This document shows positions 16,315 to 24,378 of a stretch of DNA of 43,938 bases, one piece after another. Made by a program: the position numbers and the translations under genes. A model generated the notes under the pieces. The model had not been told where the DNA came from. It was given only the letters and a program-made list of their open reading frames with translations, and made no database searches. Origin of the DNA: an uncultured Bacteroidota bacterium (GTDB lineage: Bacteria; Bacteroidota; Bacteroidia; Chitinophagales; Chitinophagaceae); the NCBI GenBank assembly GCA_903881585.1, contig CAIRTW010000021.1:1-43938 (forward strand), read 5' to 3'. How positions within the stretch are numbered: position 1 is the stretch's first letter; every line of letters begins with the position of its first letter.

Positions 16315-16553
16315 ATACCTAGAAATTCTTGTTCGGTCATTTTAAAGTCTGTACTGAATTTTACTTTCGCCTTGCCATCCAATATGCCAATTTTTCTTCT
16401 GATCTTTTTGCCTGTAGCTTTAGGTACCAGCTTTGCGACCACTTGCTTTTTCTTCCCATACAGGATAACTATTTCCTCTCCCGCAAGTACTTTTTTTAAT
16501 ACCTCCGAGAAATTGGCTTTAAACTCACCTACGCCCATTGTCGTCATAACCAA
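16311..16553 (-). CDS. Phd/YefM-family antitoxin
   Basis: The 80-residue protein has a Phd/YefM DNA-binding N-terminus (MGVGEFKANFSEVLKKVLAG, then EEIVILYGKKKQVVAKLVP) and a basic linker, then a C-terminal toxin-binding tail. ATG at 16553 is taken; in-frame ATGs at codons 3 and 6 are possible alternatives. It is translated just ahead of the PIN toxin with a 4-bp overlap and should bind the 29-bp palindrome upstream to repress the pair. Confidence 0.88.
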   Translation of the reverse strand: MVMTTMGVGEFKANFSEVLKKVLAGEEIVILYGKKKQVVAKLVPKATGKKIRRKIGILDGKAKVKFSTDFKMTEQEFLGI

Positions 16554-16562
16554 GTGTTTTCA

Positions 16563-16593
16563 CAAAGTTACTTTTTTCTTGACAACTTGTCAA
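16563..16593 (-). promoter_or_regulatory. Promoter of the PIN toxin-antitoxin pair
   Basis: Minus strand TTG (16591-16593), a 20-nt spacer, TAACTTTG (16563-16570), a perfect TAnnTTTG. It lies 9 bp before the antitoxin ATG. Confidence 0.65.
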
Positions 16594-16600
16594 GAAAAAA
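16572..16600. promoter_or_regulatory. Perfect 29-bp operator palindrome of the toxin-antitoxin pair
   Basis: TTTTTTCTTGACA, ACT, TGTCAAGAAAAAA: 13-bp perfect arms with a 3-bp centre, covering the spacer and -33 element of the promoter. The position fits antitoxin autorepression. Confidence 0.75.
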
Positions 16601-16669
16601 TAGAATACCGGGTGTATATTTTCTCAGGCACAGTTATTGTATCTATCACCTTTTCTAAACCAGTTTCCG

Positions 16670-16677
16670 TATTTTTG
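16670..16677 (+). promoter_or_regulatory. -7 element before the first DUF4397 gene
   Basis: TATTTTTG matches TAnnTTTG. Transcription would start near 16683, which favours the ATG at 16703 over that at 16682. No -33 match at standard spacing was seen. Confidence 0.45.
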
Positions 16678-16702
16678 AATCATGAAAGAAATTCAGTTAA
16701 AC

Positions 16703-17389
16703 ATGAAAAATCTGTTCCTCGTAATTCCAGCCGTCACCCTTGCCCTTGTTTTTGGCGGATGCAGTAAAAAAAATAATGGCCCGGCCACTACGGCGAGTGT
16801 AATGCTGGTAAATGGCTGCGACGGCAACACAGGGATCTACACCAAAGTAAACGGTGCAAATGTCGGCCCCTCAAATATTCCTTACTTTGGCAACTCCAGT
16901 TATCAGACTATGGTAGCTGGCAGTGCAGTAAGCATCAACTTCTATCTTGTCAACCCTTCCGGAACGCCTTTGATCGCCGGAACACCCACGTTCACCGCCG
17001 GAAGCCATTACTCAGTATTTGTTGGTGGTATTATTACAGCTCCTGACTTTATTGTAACGCCAGATGATCTCTCCGCCCCATCTTCCGGTAATGCAAAAGT
17101 GCGTTTCATAAACCTGGGCAGCGACAATCTGAATGAGACATTTTCCATCGGCACCCAAAATCTTGATTCAAATATTGCTTTGGGTCAATTTACACCATTC
17201 GTTGAAATAGCTGCAACCACCGGGATATTGGTATTTGCGCAAGATCCAGCACATTCAGCAGGCGGCTATACCACCCAAATTTCGAGCCAGGCATTCAGTG
17301 CCGGTAAGATATACACCGTCATGCTCAGCGGCACTTATAATGGCACAGGTGCTACTGCTCTTAAACTGACTGTAATCGGTAATAATTAA
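16703..17389 (+). CDS. DUF4397-domain lipoprotein (first of a tandem pair)
   Basis: The 228-residue product begins MKNLFLVIPAVTLALVFGGC, an SPII signal with lipobox FGGC. The mature protein is all-beta DUF4397-like: SVMLVNGCDGNTGIYTKVNG, NIPYFGNSSYQTMVAGSA, a repeated VRFINL element, and GKIYTVMLSGT near the end. Most DUF4397 proteins are envelope lipoproteins in Bacteroidota and their role is unknown. An upstream in-frame ATG at 16682 would lengthen it by 7 residues. The next gene begins 11 bp after its stop and encodes a diverged paralogue ending in the same IGNN/SGNN tail, so the two form a duplicated operon. Confidence 0.82.
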   Translation: MKNLFLVIPAVTLALVFGGCSKKNNGPATTASVMLVNGCDGNTGIYTKVNGANVGPSNIPYFGNSSYQTMVAGSAVSINFYLVNPSGTPLIAGTPTFTAGSHYSVFVGGIITAPDFIVTPDDLSAPSSGNAKVRFINLGSDNLNETFSIGTQNLDSNIALGQFTPFVEIAATTGILVFAQDPAHSAGGYTTQISSQAFSAGKIYTVMLSGTYNGTGATALKLTVIGNN

Positions 17390-17400
17390 TCTTTCCGCTC

Positions 17401-18075
17401 ATGCGCAAAAAACGGACAAGCATATCATTAGTACTGCTCGTAAGTGGTTGCTTAATGGGCTGCACTAAAAGTTCTGCCCCGCTCAACACTGCAAATGTGA
17501 CGTTCGTGAATGGTTGCTTGTCTGCGTCTGCGATAAGCGTTAAGGCAAACAGCATACCTGTTGACGGTGCTTCGGTTATACCGTTTTGGGGTTACAGCGG
17601 GTACCAACATGTTACAGCAGGTGCGGGTGTTAACCTTACCTTTTTTCTTAGTTCGGGAGTGCCATTTGCAAACCGCGCCGTAAACATAACTGCGCCTGAT
17701 CATTACTCTGCATTTGCGGGCGGCGATGCCAGCAATCCGCAATATGTATTTGCAACCGATGACCTCACCCCTCCCTCAAAGGGCAATGCAAAGCTTCGTT
17801 TCGTCAATCTTTCGGCAGAAAACATTAATGAGACGGTTACTGCAAACGACAGCATCGTTACAGGCGGTATTGGCCCGGACAGTGTCTCTGCATTTCTTCT
17901 GCTCAGAGCAGGGAAGTACACGCTTGGCATGTTTGACCCTTCAAATGACAGTCTCTCTGCTGCAACGGATTCATTGACCTTCTCATCGGGGAAGATCTAC
18001 ACGGTGATCCTTACTGGCACACATCTAGGTTCTGGAACCACCGGGCTGGCGCTCACCGTTAGCGGCAATAATTAA
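17401..18075 (+). CDS. DUF4397-domain lipoprotein (second of a tandem pair)
   Basis: This 224-residue paralogue of the preceding gene has a signal with lipobox LMGC and the same order of elements: NVTFVNGCLSASAISVKAN, VIPFWGYSGYQHVTAG, DHYSAFAGG, then DDLTPPSKGNAKLRFVNLS and SGKIYTVILTGT. Shared anchors such as DDL-x-P-x-(S)GNAK-R-(F)xN and GKIYTV show a tandem duplication followed by strong divergence. Probably cotranscribed with the first copy. Function unknown. Confidence 0.82.
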   Translation: MRKKRTSISLVLLVSGCLMGCTKSSAPLNTANVTFVNGCLSASAISVKANSIPVDGASVIPFWGYSGYQHVTAGAGVNLTFFLSSGVPFANRAVNITAPDHYSAFAGGDASNPQYVFATDDLTPPSKGNAKLRFVNLSAENINETVTANDSIVTGGIGPDSVSAFLLLRAGKYTLGMFDPSNDSLSAATDSLTFSSGKIYTVILTGTHLGSGTTGLALTVSGNN

Positions 18076-18083
18076 TCAGGTAA

Positions 18084-18115
18084 TTGCATTTATTCTCCCT
18101 TTTACCTTATATTTG
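18084..18115 (+). promoter_or_regulatory. Promoter of the DUF4290 gene (possibly also murA)
   Basis: TTG (18084-18086), a 21-nt spacer, TATATTTG (18108-18115). It leaves a leader of about 90 nt before the ATG at 18212. Confidence 0.55.
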
Positions 18116-18211
18116 CTTTGGCTTAATCACCCTGTGCCCTTCTGTGGTACGTTTTTTAAGCCGCGATTTCAACTGATCATTTCCTTAGCTTTTTGAATTT
18201 TTTACATTTTG

Positions 18212-18961
18212 ATGGAATATAACACTACACGGAGCAAACTGCTCATGCCTGAATATGGGCGTAACGTGCAAAAGATGATAGAGTACCTGGTAACTGTTGA
18301 CGACCGCGAAAAACGTCTTCGCCAGGCCGAGGTAATTATAGAGCTGATGGGCACGCTGAACCCCCATCTGAAAACAATTGAGGACTATAAGCACAAACTC
18401 TGGGACCACCTGTTCCAGATGACCGACTTTAACCTTGATGTGGATTCTCCGTATCCATGCCCGTCGCCGGAGGCGGTCTTTAAAAAACCGGAAGTGTTGC
18501 CCTATCCACAGGAGGGCATACCGCATCGCCACCTGGGCAAGAACATACAGGTGCTTTTGACCAGGGCAGTGGAAGAGACCAATGAAGAGACCAAGCATGG
18601 CCTGACTCAGGCTATAGGCTACTACATGAAGCTGGCATACGCCAACTGGCATAAAGAACCGGTGCATGACGACATGATAAAAAATGAGCTTGCCGAGATA
18701 ACAGGCGGCAAACTCAAGTATGAGACCGGCGGCTACCGTGTGCCTTACGAGAACAACCGGAATTTCAAGCAGCGCAACAATAATAACAACAATAACAATA
18801 ACCGGAATTTCAAAGGAAATAACAATAACAACCAGGGTGGTGGCGGCCCGCGCAATTTCAGGGATAACAGGGATGGCAGCCAGGGCGGAGGCAGCGGTTA
18901 CGGGAACAATTTTAATAAGAACCGGAAGTTTAATAAGAACAAGGGGAAGCAAAACCCCTGA
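18212..18961 (+). CDS. DUF4290-family protein with Asn/Gly-rich tail
   Basis: The 249-residue cytoplasmic protein has no signal peptide. Residues 1-175 are a well-conserved Bacteroidota domain (EYNTTRSKLLMPEYGRNVQ, MIEYLVTVDDREKR, and LNPHLKTIEDYKHKLWDHL). The last 75 or so residues are low complexity, rich in Asn, Gly, Arg and Lys with repeated NRNF motifs, and predicted disordered; such a tail often binds RNA or nucleic acid. A TTG three bases upstream also opens the frame, but ATG is preferred. It is followed by murA on the same strand, with a 160-bp gap. Function is unknown; the context with a wall-synthesis gene is suggestive only. Confidence 0.82.
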   Translation: MEYNTTRSKLLMPEYGRNVQKMIEYLVTVDDREKRLRQAEVIIELMGTLNPHLKTIEDYKHKLWDHLFQMTDFNLDVDSPYPCPSPEAVFKKPEVLPYPQEGIPHRHLGKNIQVLLTRAVEETNEETKHGLTQAIGYYMKLAYANWHKEPVHDDMIKNELAEITGGKLKYETGGYRVPYENNRNFKQRNNNNNNNNNRNFKGNNNNNQGGGGPRNFRDNRDGSQGGGSGYGNNFNKNRKFNKNKGKQNP

Positions 18962-18967
18962 CCCCTA

Positions 18968-18981
18968 CCGATGAAAATCGG
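18968..18981 (+). other. Small GNRA-like hairpin after the DUF4290 gene
   Basis: CCGAT, loop GAAA, ATCGG, 6 bp after the stop codon. No T-run follows. It may be an RNA-stability element or be insignificant. Confidence 0.3.
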
Positions 18982-19098
18982 AACCTTGTTCGGGGAGGCC
19001 CTGGACTTTAGCATTTGTAAAAAAAGAGCAATAGGTAATAATTGAGTAGAATTTATTGCTGAGCATTGAGGTACAAGTTGAAAATTTATTCACAAGTA

Positions 19099-19120
19099 AA
19101 GCCCCTTCAGGGGTTTGGGG
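19099..19120 (+). repeat. 22-bp repeat copy 1, directly before murA
   Basis: AAGCCCCTTCAGGGGTTTGG followed by GG. It contains a CCCCT-AGGGG mini-dyad. A second copy with two differences lies upstream of ybeY (34406-34427). The first copy ends one base before the murA ATG. Confidence 0.6.
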
Positions 19121-19121
19121 T

Positions 19122-20435
19122 ATGAACGCATTCGAGATACGGGGTGGCAGACAACTACAGGGTTCTATTACTCCCCAGGGAGCGAAGAACGAGGCATTGC
19201 AGGTGCTGTGCGCGGCATTGCTTACTGATGAGCGCGTAACACTCACGAATGTGCCCGACATTGTAGACGTAAACACGCTGATAGAGCTGCTCGAAGACAT
19301 GGGCGTGAAGGTGGAGCGGCCTGCAAAAAATACGATAGTCTTACAGGCAGATAATATTGACCCGGATTATTTTACCACACATGCCTTTAAGAAAAAATCA
19401 GGAAAGCTGCGGGGCACCGTGATGCTGGCCGGCCCATTGCTGGCGCGGTTCAAAAAGGCATACATACCTCAGCCCGGTGGCGATAAAATAGGCCGCCGCA
19501 GGCTGGATACGCATATAAGAGGTTTTGAGAAAATGGGCGTTGACTTTGTCTATGACATAGACAACCAGATGTTTACCCTTGATACGGAAATGCTGAAGGG
19601 CGCTAAGATCCTGATGCACGAGCCCTCGATCACGGGCACCGCAAATCTTATCATGGCGGCTACACTTGCGGAAGGTGTTACGAGTATATACAATGCAGCT
19701 TGCGAGCCCTATATACAGCAGCTTTGCCGTATGCTAATCAGCATGGGCGCTAACATCACCGGTATCAGCACAAACCTGCTCACCATAGAAGGAGTAGCCA
19801 AACTGCGCGGTTGCGAGCACAGGCTGCTGGCCGATATGATCGAGGTAGGGTCTTTCATCGGCCTGGCTGCTATGACGCAGAGTGAGCTAACCATAAAGAA
19901 TGTAGATGCCGAGCACCTGGGTATCATTCCTGAAACGTTTCAAAATCTCGGTATTGAATTGTCGATAACCGGAGATGATATTTACATACCCGCACAGGAG
20001 CATTACCGGATACAGAAATTCATAGATGGCTCCATCCTCACAGTCTATGACCATCCATGGCCGGGCCTTACACCCGACCTGCTGAGCATAGTACTGGTTT
20101 TGGCCACACAGGCGAAAGGCACTGTGCTGGTACACCAGAAAATGTTTGAGAGCAGGCTGTTCTTTGTGGATAAACTAATAGAAATGGGCGCCCAAATAGT
20201 GCTGTGCGACCCGCACCGCGCGGTAGTGATAGGCCTCGATAAACAAATGCCCCTGCGTGGAATAAATATGGTTTCTCCAGATATTCGTGCTGGTGTGGCG
20301 TTGCTTATAGCTGCTCTGTCTGCGTCGGGGAAAAGCGTTATACAGAATATACACCAGATAGACCGGGGTTACGAGCGCATAGACGAGCGCCTCAATGCGC
20401 TGGGCGCAGATATTCAAAGGGTTAACCTCAGTTAG
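19122..20435 (+). CDS. murA: UDP-N-acetylglucosamine 1-carboxyvinyltransferase MurA
   Basis: The 437-residue enzyme transfers enolpyruvate from PEP to UDP-GlcNAc, the first committed peptidoglycan step in the cytoplasm. EPSP-synthase-like repeats are visible, with FEIRGGRQLQGSITPQGAKN at the start, KN (22-23) and the active-site loop QPGGDKIGRRRLDTHIRG. In that loop the residue equivalent to E. coli Cys115 is Asp121, the substitution linked to fosfomycin insensitivity in mycobacterial MurA. A longer frame opens at 19056 but adds no conserved sequence, so ATG 19122 is used. The next gene starts 17 bp downstream. Confidence 0.95.
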   Translation: MNAFEIRGGRQLQGSITPQGAKNEALQVLCAALLTDERVTLTNVPDIVDVNTLIELLEDMGVKVERPAKNTIVLQADNIDPDYFTTHAFKKKSGKLRGTVMLAGPLLARFKKAYIPQPGGDKIGRRRLDTHIRGFEKMGVDFVYDIDNQMFTLDTEMLKGAKILMHEPSITGTANLIMAATLAEGVTSIYNAACEPYIQQLCRMLISMGANITGISTNLLTIEGVAKLRGCEHRLLADMIEVGSFIGLAAMTQSELTIKNVDAEHLGIIPETFQNLGIELSITGDDIYIPAQEHYRIQKFIDGSILTVYDHPWPGLTPDLLSIVLVLATQAKGTVLVHQKMFESRLFFVDKLIEMGAQIVLCDPHRAVVIGLDKQMPLRGINMVSPDIRAGVALLIAALSASGKSVIQNIHQIDRGYERIDERLNALGADIQRVNLS

Positions 20436-20452
20436 CGCTGTATCTTTATATT

Positions 20453-21577
20453 GTGATCTATTCCGTCAAATACTACGTACTTCTTTCTTTGATGATTTTT
20501 TCATCTGTTTGCCTCGCGCAGAATAAACTGAACGAAAAAGGGCAGCCCTACGGTCATTGGAAGTTTGATAAAGGCACTTGTGGGGTGAGTGAGGAGGGTG
20601 ATTATAAGATCGTGTCTCTGGTACAGTATGACAGCGCCCACTTTGAGCAGGAAGAAGGCAGCTCTGTAGGGCACCTGGATGTAAAGTATAAAGCCGGGAA
20701 AGCGGCTATCATTGCCTATAATTTCAATGCCGATTCTGTCTCCGTAAATGATGGCACATGGAATGACTACGATACAGCAACAGGAAAGATGCTGCAAAGC
20801 ACTGTATATTTTAACGGCATTGTACTGGGAAGAAAAGAATATAGCTTATCCGGCGACCTGTTGAAGTATTCTTACACCAATTATGACGCAGACTCCGCGG
20901 TTTATCTAACCTACCTGGACAATCATGTTTTTAAAAAGGAATGCTATCCACCACACAACGGGAACAATAAAGTAACACAATACTACCCCAATGAACCGCT
21001 GCATCTGTATGATGCTGAGCCGGAATTTAATATCAATTTCCTGGCAAAGCCGTATGCCCGGAATACCATAAAAATTGTGGCAGATACGGATATCACAATC
21101 ACGAATATTGCTATGGACAGTGACATGGAAATGGTGAACAGGAAGAATCAACCGGTACGCTTTCCCCTGGAATTATCTAAAGGAGAGACGTACCCCATCA
21201 CTATAAAATGCACACCCAAAGCCGCCACGTACAGCTTTTATGACACCGTAACCATCAGTACCTCAGGATCACGTTTCAAGTACAAGATCATCTGCGCGGA
21301 GTGGTGTGGCCACATAGATCGTAATAACGTAACGGTACTGCAGAATTTCAAGCTCAGCAAATCCCGGGACAGGTACCTGTTCATTAAAGGGTGCGGCTCT
21401 GTAACTAATTTCACGATCACGGATGATGATGGAAAGGCAAACAACTATTCTGCTCTTGGCGGGAGAGTAACCGCAGTAGATCTCAGTGAATATGCGCCCG
21501 GCCTTTATACCGTGGATGTTACCATGGGCGATTGTGAGGCAGAAGGCAATGGCATTAATTTAAGAATCGTAGAATAA
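20453..21577 (+). CDS. Secreted protein with N-terminal MORN-like and C-terminal beta-sandwich regions
   Basis: The 374-residue product starts at GTG (20453); the alternative ATG within the signal would leave too short a signal peptide. The signal peptide ends near LAQ (residues 20-23). Then comes NEKGQPYGHWKFDKG, which resembles the YwqK/MORN-type strand unit. A middle region (about 200-290) has an Ig-like beta pattern like DUF1573 (FPLELSKGETYPITIKCTP). The C-terminal 70 residues (VDLSEYAPGLYTVDVTMG) resemble a T9SS type A tail, but not strongly. No specific function is recognised. It follows murA at 17 bp and may be cotranscribed. Homology to any of these families is tentative. Confidence 0.6.
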   Translation: MIYSVKYYVLLSLMIFSSVCLAQNKLNEKGQPYGHWKFDKGTCGVSEEGDYKIVSLVQYDSAHFEQEEGSSVGHLDVKYKAGKAAIIAYNFNADSVSVNDGTWNDYDTATGKMLQSTVYFNGIVLGRKEYSLSGDLLKYSYTNYDADSAVYLTYLDNHVFKKECYPPHNGNNKVTQYYPNEPLHLYDAEPEFNINFLAKPYARNTIKIVADTDITITNIAMDSDMEMVNRKNQPVRFPLELSKGETYPITIKCTPKAATYSFYDTVTISTSGSRFKYKIICAEWCGHIDRNNVTVLQNFKLSKSRDRYLFIKGCGSVTNFTITDDDGKANNYSALGGRVTAVDLSEYAPGLYTVDVTMGDCEAEGNGINLRIVE

Positions 21578-21634
21578 GGATTATCCACCCATCGGGGGGA
21601 TATGCGATCGGTCCATTTGCGGTAGCTTGTAACC

Positions 21635-22141
21635 ATGAAGCGTTTCTTTTTCTTCTTCCTTATTTCAATAGCTATGTCCGACAGCACATCTGCCCAAGCT
21701 CCTGCCAAACCATGCACCGCTCCCGAATGCAACCAGTTCGATTTCTGGATGGGCGACTGGGCGCTTAGTTATAATGATACGGTCCATGCCACTAACCGCA
21801 TCACAAAGGAAATGGGCGGGTGCCTGATCCATGAACATTTCGACGATCCTGCTCATACTTATAAGGGCGAGAGCTGGTCTATGTACAATGTCAAAACAAA
21901 GTTGTGGCAGCAGACATGGGTGGATGACCAAGGCGAATATATAACGCTTACCGGTACATTCGCAAACGGCAAAATGACCTTGCACACCGAGCCAGTTGCA
22001 ATGCCCGACGGAACCAAATCGCAGAGCCGCATGGTGTTCTATAATATCACAAAGGATAGCTTTGTCTGGGATTGGGAGTCGACCACAGATGAAGGCAAGA
22101 CCTGGAAAAACAACTGGCGCATCCACTACAAGAGGAAATGA
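21635..22141 (+). CDS. Secreted DUF1579-like protein
   Basis: The 168-residue protein has a signal peptide with a run of Phe (MKRFFFFFLISIAMS) cleaved near SAQA. Its mature domain begins CTAPECNQFDFWMGDW, a start like DUF1579-type proteins with a lipocalin-like barrel, followed by WSMYNVKTKLWQQTWVDD and NWRIHYKRK. It is probably periplasmic. Its stop (TGA, 22139-22141) directly abuts the TonB receptor stop on the other strand, leaving no room for a terminator. Family call moderate, function unknown. Confidence 0.65.
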   Translation: MKRFFFFFLISIAMSDSTSAQAPAKPCTAPECNQFDFWMGDWALSYNDTVHATNRITKEMGGCLIHEHFDDPAHTYKGESWSMYNVKTKLWQQTWVDDQGEYITLTGTFANGKMTLHTEPVAMPDGTKSQSRMVFYNITKDSFVWDWESTTDEGKTWKNNWRIHYKRK

Positions 22142-24316
22142 TCACTTAGCAAACGGCGTTATCCTCACGGATAAGTTAATTACGCGACCATCGATAGGCG
22201 CCCACAGCGGCTTGAAGGTGGGGTTAGTTATTGGTCCGGTATATATTTGCTCAAAACGCGTCTGCCGGTAATCAAACAGATTTTCGCCGTTCAATACGAT
22301 GCTGAATTTTTTGCCGAGCTTTCTTTCTATCATCAGGGAGGCAAGCACATAAGGTTGTGTATCCGCATCACCGTCTCTATACTCTCCACCAATGAATGAA
22401 CCCTCCAGCCCAACGCGCCATTTTTCCTCAAATTGCCGGACAGCGGTAAAGGCAACCCTGTGGCGTGGCGTAAGCGGGAGGAACTGATCTTGCTGCAGGT
22501 ATTTGCGTTCTGCGTCTGTATAAGTATAGCCCAGGTACAACTCCAGTTTTTCTATTGTTACCTTCACATAGGTATCAAAGCCCATCGTGTTCAGCGGCTT
22601 GCCGCCATTGCTGAAAATAACCTGCTGGCTCGGCAATTGTGTGGCAACAACCGGGTTCGATATCTGTGTGAAGAAGAACGCATGGTTGATGAACAGGTTA
22701 ATGTTGCTGCCGATGTCCTTCTTGAAATTCCCTTCCAGGTTGTATCCCTGCGATGTCTCCGCCTTGATATTTGAAGGCAGTGGCTGCAAGTCCTGCACAG
22801 GATAATCTATTATCTGCACCTCCAGCGGGTTGGGTATCTTGTACCCAAAGCCCACACCGGCTCGCATAGCCCATATATCATTGAACCGGTGGAACAATGC
22901 AATACGGGGCAAAATAAAATTGCCATAATTATCGGTATGGTCGCCACGCAGACCAGCCTCCAGCGTGGTTTGTGCAGGCAGGTGAAGGGTATATTGCGCA
23001 AAGGCGCCAATAACATTGTTCTGAAAATCCGTCAGCGAAATGCTGTCGCTGCCGGACAATTTTTTGAAGTGGTCCCCTGTAGAATTGATGCCTGCAACAA
23101 TACTGTTATTTTTTTGCGGTATGAACACAGATGCCTCTGAATAGTAATTGACCTGGTTGCCCTTTATATCATCTGTATTTGAGGCTATATCCCGGTTGAA
23201 GGAGCTGACGCTACCCTTCACAGTAAGTTTCATCGCGCCCGGCAAAGACCGTTCAAAAATAAGCTCGCCGGTATTACGCTGTGTGCGGTCTTTCTCAAAA
23301 TATTGGTGTGTGCTGTCCGGGAGGTGGTCTATCACCTGTACATCCCCCCCATAGCGCTGTTCAAAAGTGCCGTTATATCCAACTGTCAAAGTTGTCTTTT
23401 CATCGGGATAATAAAACAGGCGGGGATGTATAGTGAATGAGCTGAGTTGTGGCACATCAGAGAAACCGTCGCCATTTACATCCACTGCATCCTGGTGGTT
23501 GTAGCCTGCAAATAAAGTGTAGCCGAATGTTTTATTGCGCCGCGCAAAGTAAGCATTCACATCTTGCTCCTGCAGCGTGGTGGCATTAATGGTAAACACC
23601 GCCTCCTGATCATACGATGGCTTCTTTGAAATAAGATTGATCAGCCCCGCGATAGCGCCGCCGCCATAGAGTGTGGACGCAGAACCCTTTACCAGCTCCA
23701 CCTGCCGCAGGTCCAGCGGTGGTATCTGCAATATCCCAAAGCCGCCTGAAAAGCCATCGTAGAGCGGCATACCATCTCTCAGTATCTGCGTGTACTGGCC
23801 GTTGAGCCCTTGTATGCGCACATTCATGTTTCCCGAAGTTGCAGATGATTGCTGTATCTGTACACCGCTTACATCGCCCAGGATGCTGGCAATATTCGCC
23901 GGCCTTATTGTGTTCTCTTCTTCCAGGTCTTCCTTGCCGATCACTTCTACTTTCAGCGGGGCATTTTCTATGCGCTCGTTGGTGCGGGTGGTGGACACAA
24001 ACACAACTTCTTCCAATTCTTTACCATTTTCAGAGAGCGTTACTTCGTGCCATTTGTCTTCATGGAGGTTGGCAATAAGTGTATCGCTTTTGTAGTCTAA
24101 AAATGCGAAATAGAAAGTGTCTGTGCCGGCGCTAATGTTGGTAATGGTGACCCTGCCGCTATCGTTGGTGGCGCCACCATTGCCGTGTTTGTCATTTACG
24201 ATAACGCCGGGCATATTATGCCCATCGTTGTCTTTTACAATCGATCTGAAAGTATATTGTGCCCGTGCTGACGCTGATAGTACGAGCAGCGTCATGATTA
24301 ATATTAATTGCCTCAT
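22142..24316 (-). CDS. TonB-dependent outer-membrane receptor
   Basis: The 724-residue protein has a signal peptide (1-19), an N-terminal carboxypeptidase-like regulatory beta-sandwich (about 20-95), a plug domain (about 110-225; RIQGLNGQYTQILRDGMPL, VELVKGSASTLYGGGAIAGL) and a 22-strand-type barrel ending in an aromatic-like strand. It imports a ligand across the outer membrane with TonB energy. The ligand cannot be named from sequence. There is no SusD partner, so polysaccharide uptake is less likely than a metal complex or vitamin. It is the last gene of the operon with a two-component system, a YncE-like protein and a PepSY-like protein. SD-like GAGGAAAG precedes the ATG. Confidence 0.93.
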   Translation of the reverse strand: MRQLILIMTLLVLSASARAQYTFRSIVKDNDGHNMPGVIVNDKHGNGGATNDSGRVTITNISAGTDTFYFAFLDYKSDTLIANLHEDKWHEVTLSENGKELEEVVFVSTTRTNERIENAPLKVEVIGKEDLEEENTIRPANIASILGDVSGVQIQQSSATSGNMNVRIQGLNGQYTQILRDGMPLYDGFSGGFGILQIPPLDLRQVELVKGSASTLYGGGAIAGLINLISKKPSYDQEAVFTINATTLQEQDVNAYFARRNKTFGYTLFAGYNHQDAVDVNGDGFSDVPQLSSFTIHPRLFYYPDEKTTLTVGYNGTFEQRYGGDVQVIDHLPDSTHQYFEKDRTQRNTGELIFERSLPGAMKLTVKGSVSSFNRDIASNTDDIKGNQVNYYSEASVFIPQKNNSIVAGINSTGDHFKKLSGSDSISLTDFQNNVIGAFAQYTLHLPAQTTLEAGLRGDHTDNYGNFILPRIALFHRFNDIWAMRAGVGFGYKIPNPLEVQIIDYPVQDLQPLPSNIKAETSQGYNLEGNFKKDIGSNINLFINHAFFFTQISNPVVATQLPSQQVIFSNGGKPLNTMGFDTYVKVTIEKLELYLGYTYTDAERKYLQQDQFLPLTPRHRVAFTAVRQFEEKWRVGLEGSFIGGEYRDGDADTQPYVLASLMIERKLGKKFSIVLNGENLFDYRQTRFEQIYTGPITNPTFKPLWAPIDGRVINLSVRITPFAK

Positions 24317-24378
24317 TTTCTTTCCTCGGTTTAATACTGCAAAGTAATCTCAAGATTCTGAATAAATCCGGTAGTTGC

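Noticed and set aside
18760-18810. AAC/AAT-rich stretch as a non-coding microsatellite
   Set aside because: It is the Asn-rich tail of the DUF4290 protein, in frame; noted as possible length variation only.
18185-18952. 255-codon minus-strand ORF rich in Val/Ile
   Set aside because: It is the reverse of the DUF4290 gene; its hydrophobic composition comes from the Asn-rich codons on the other strand.
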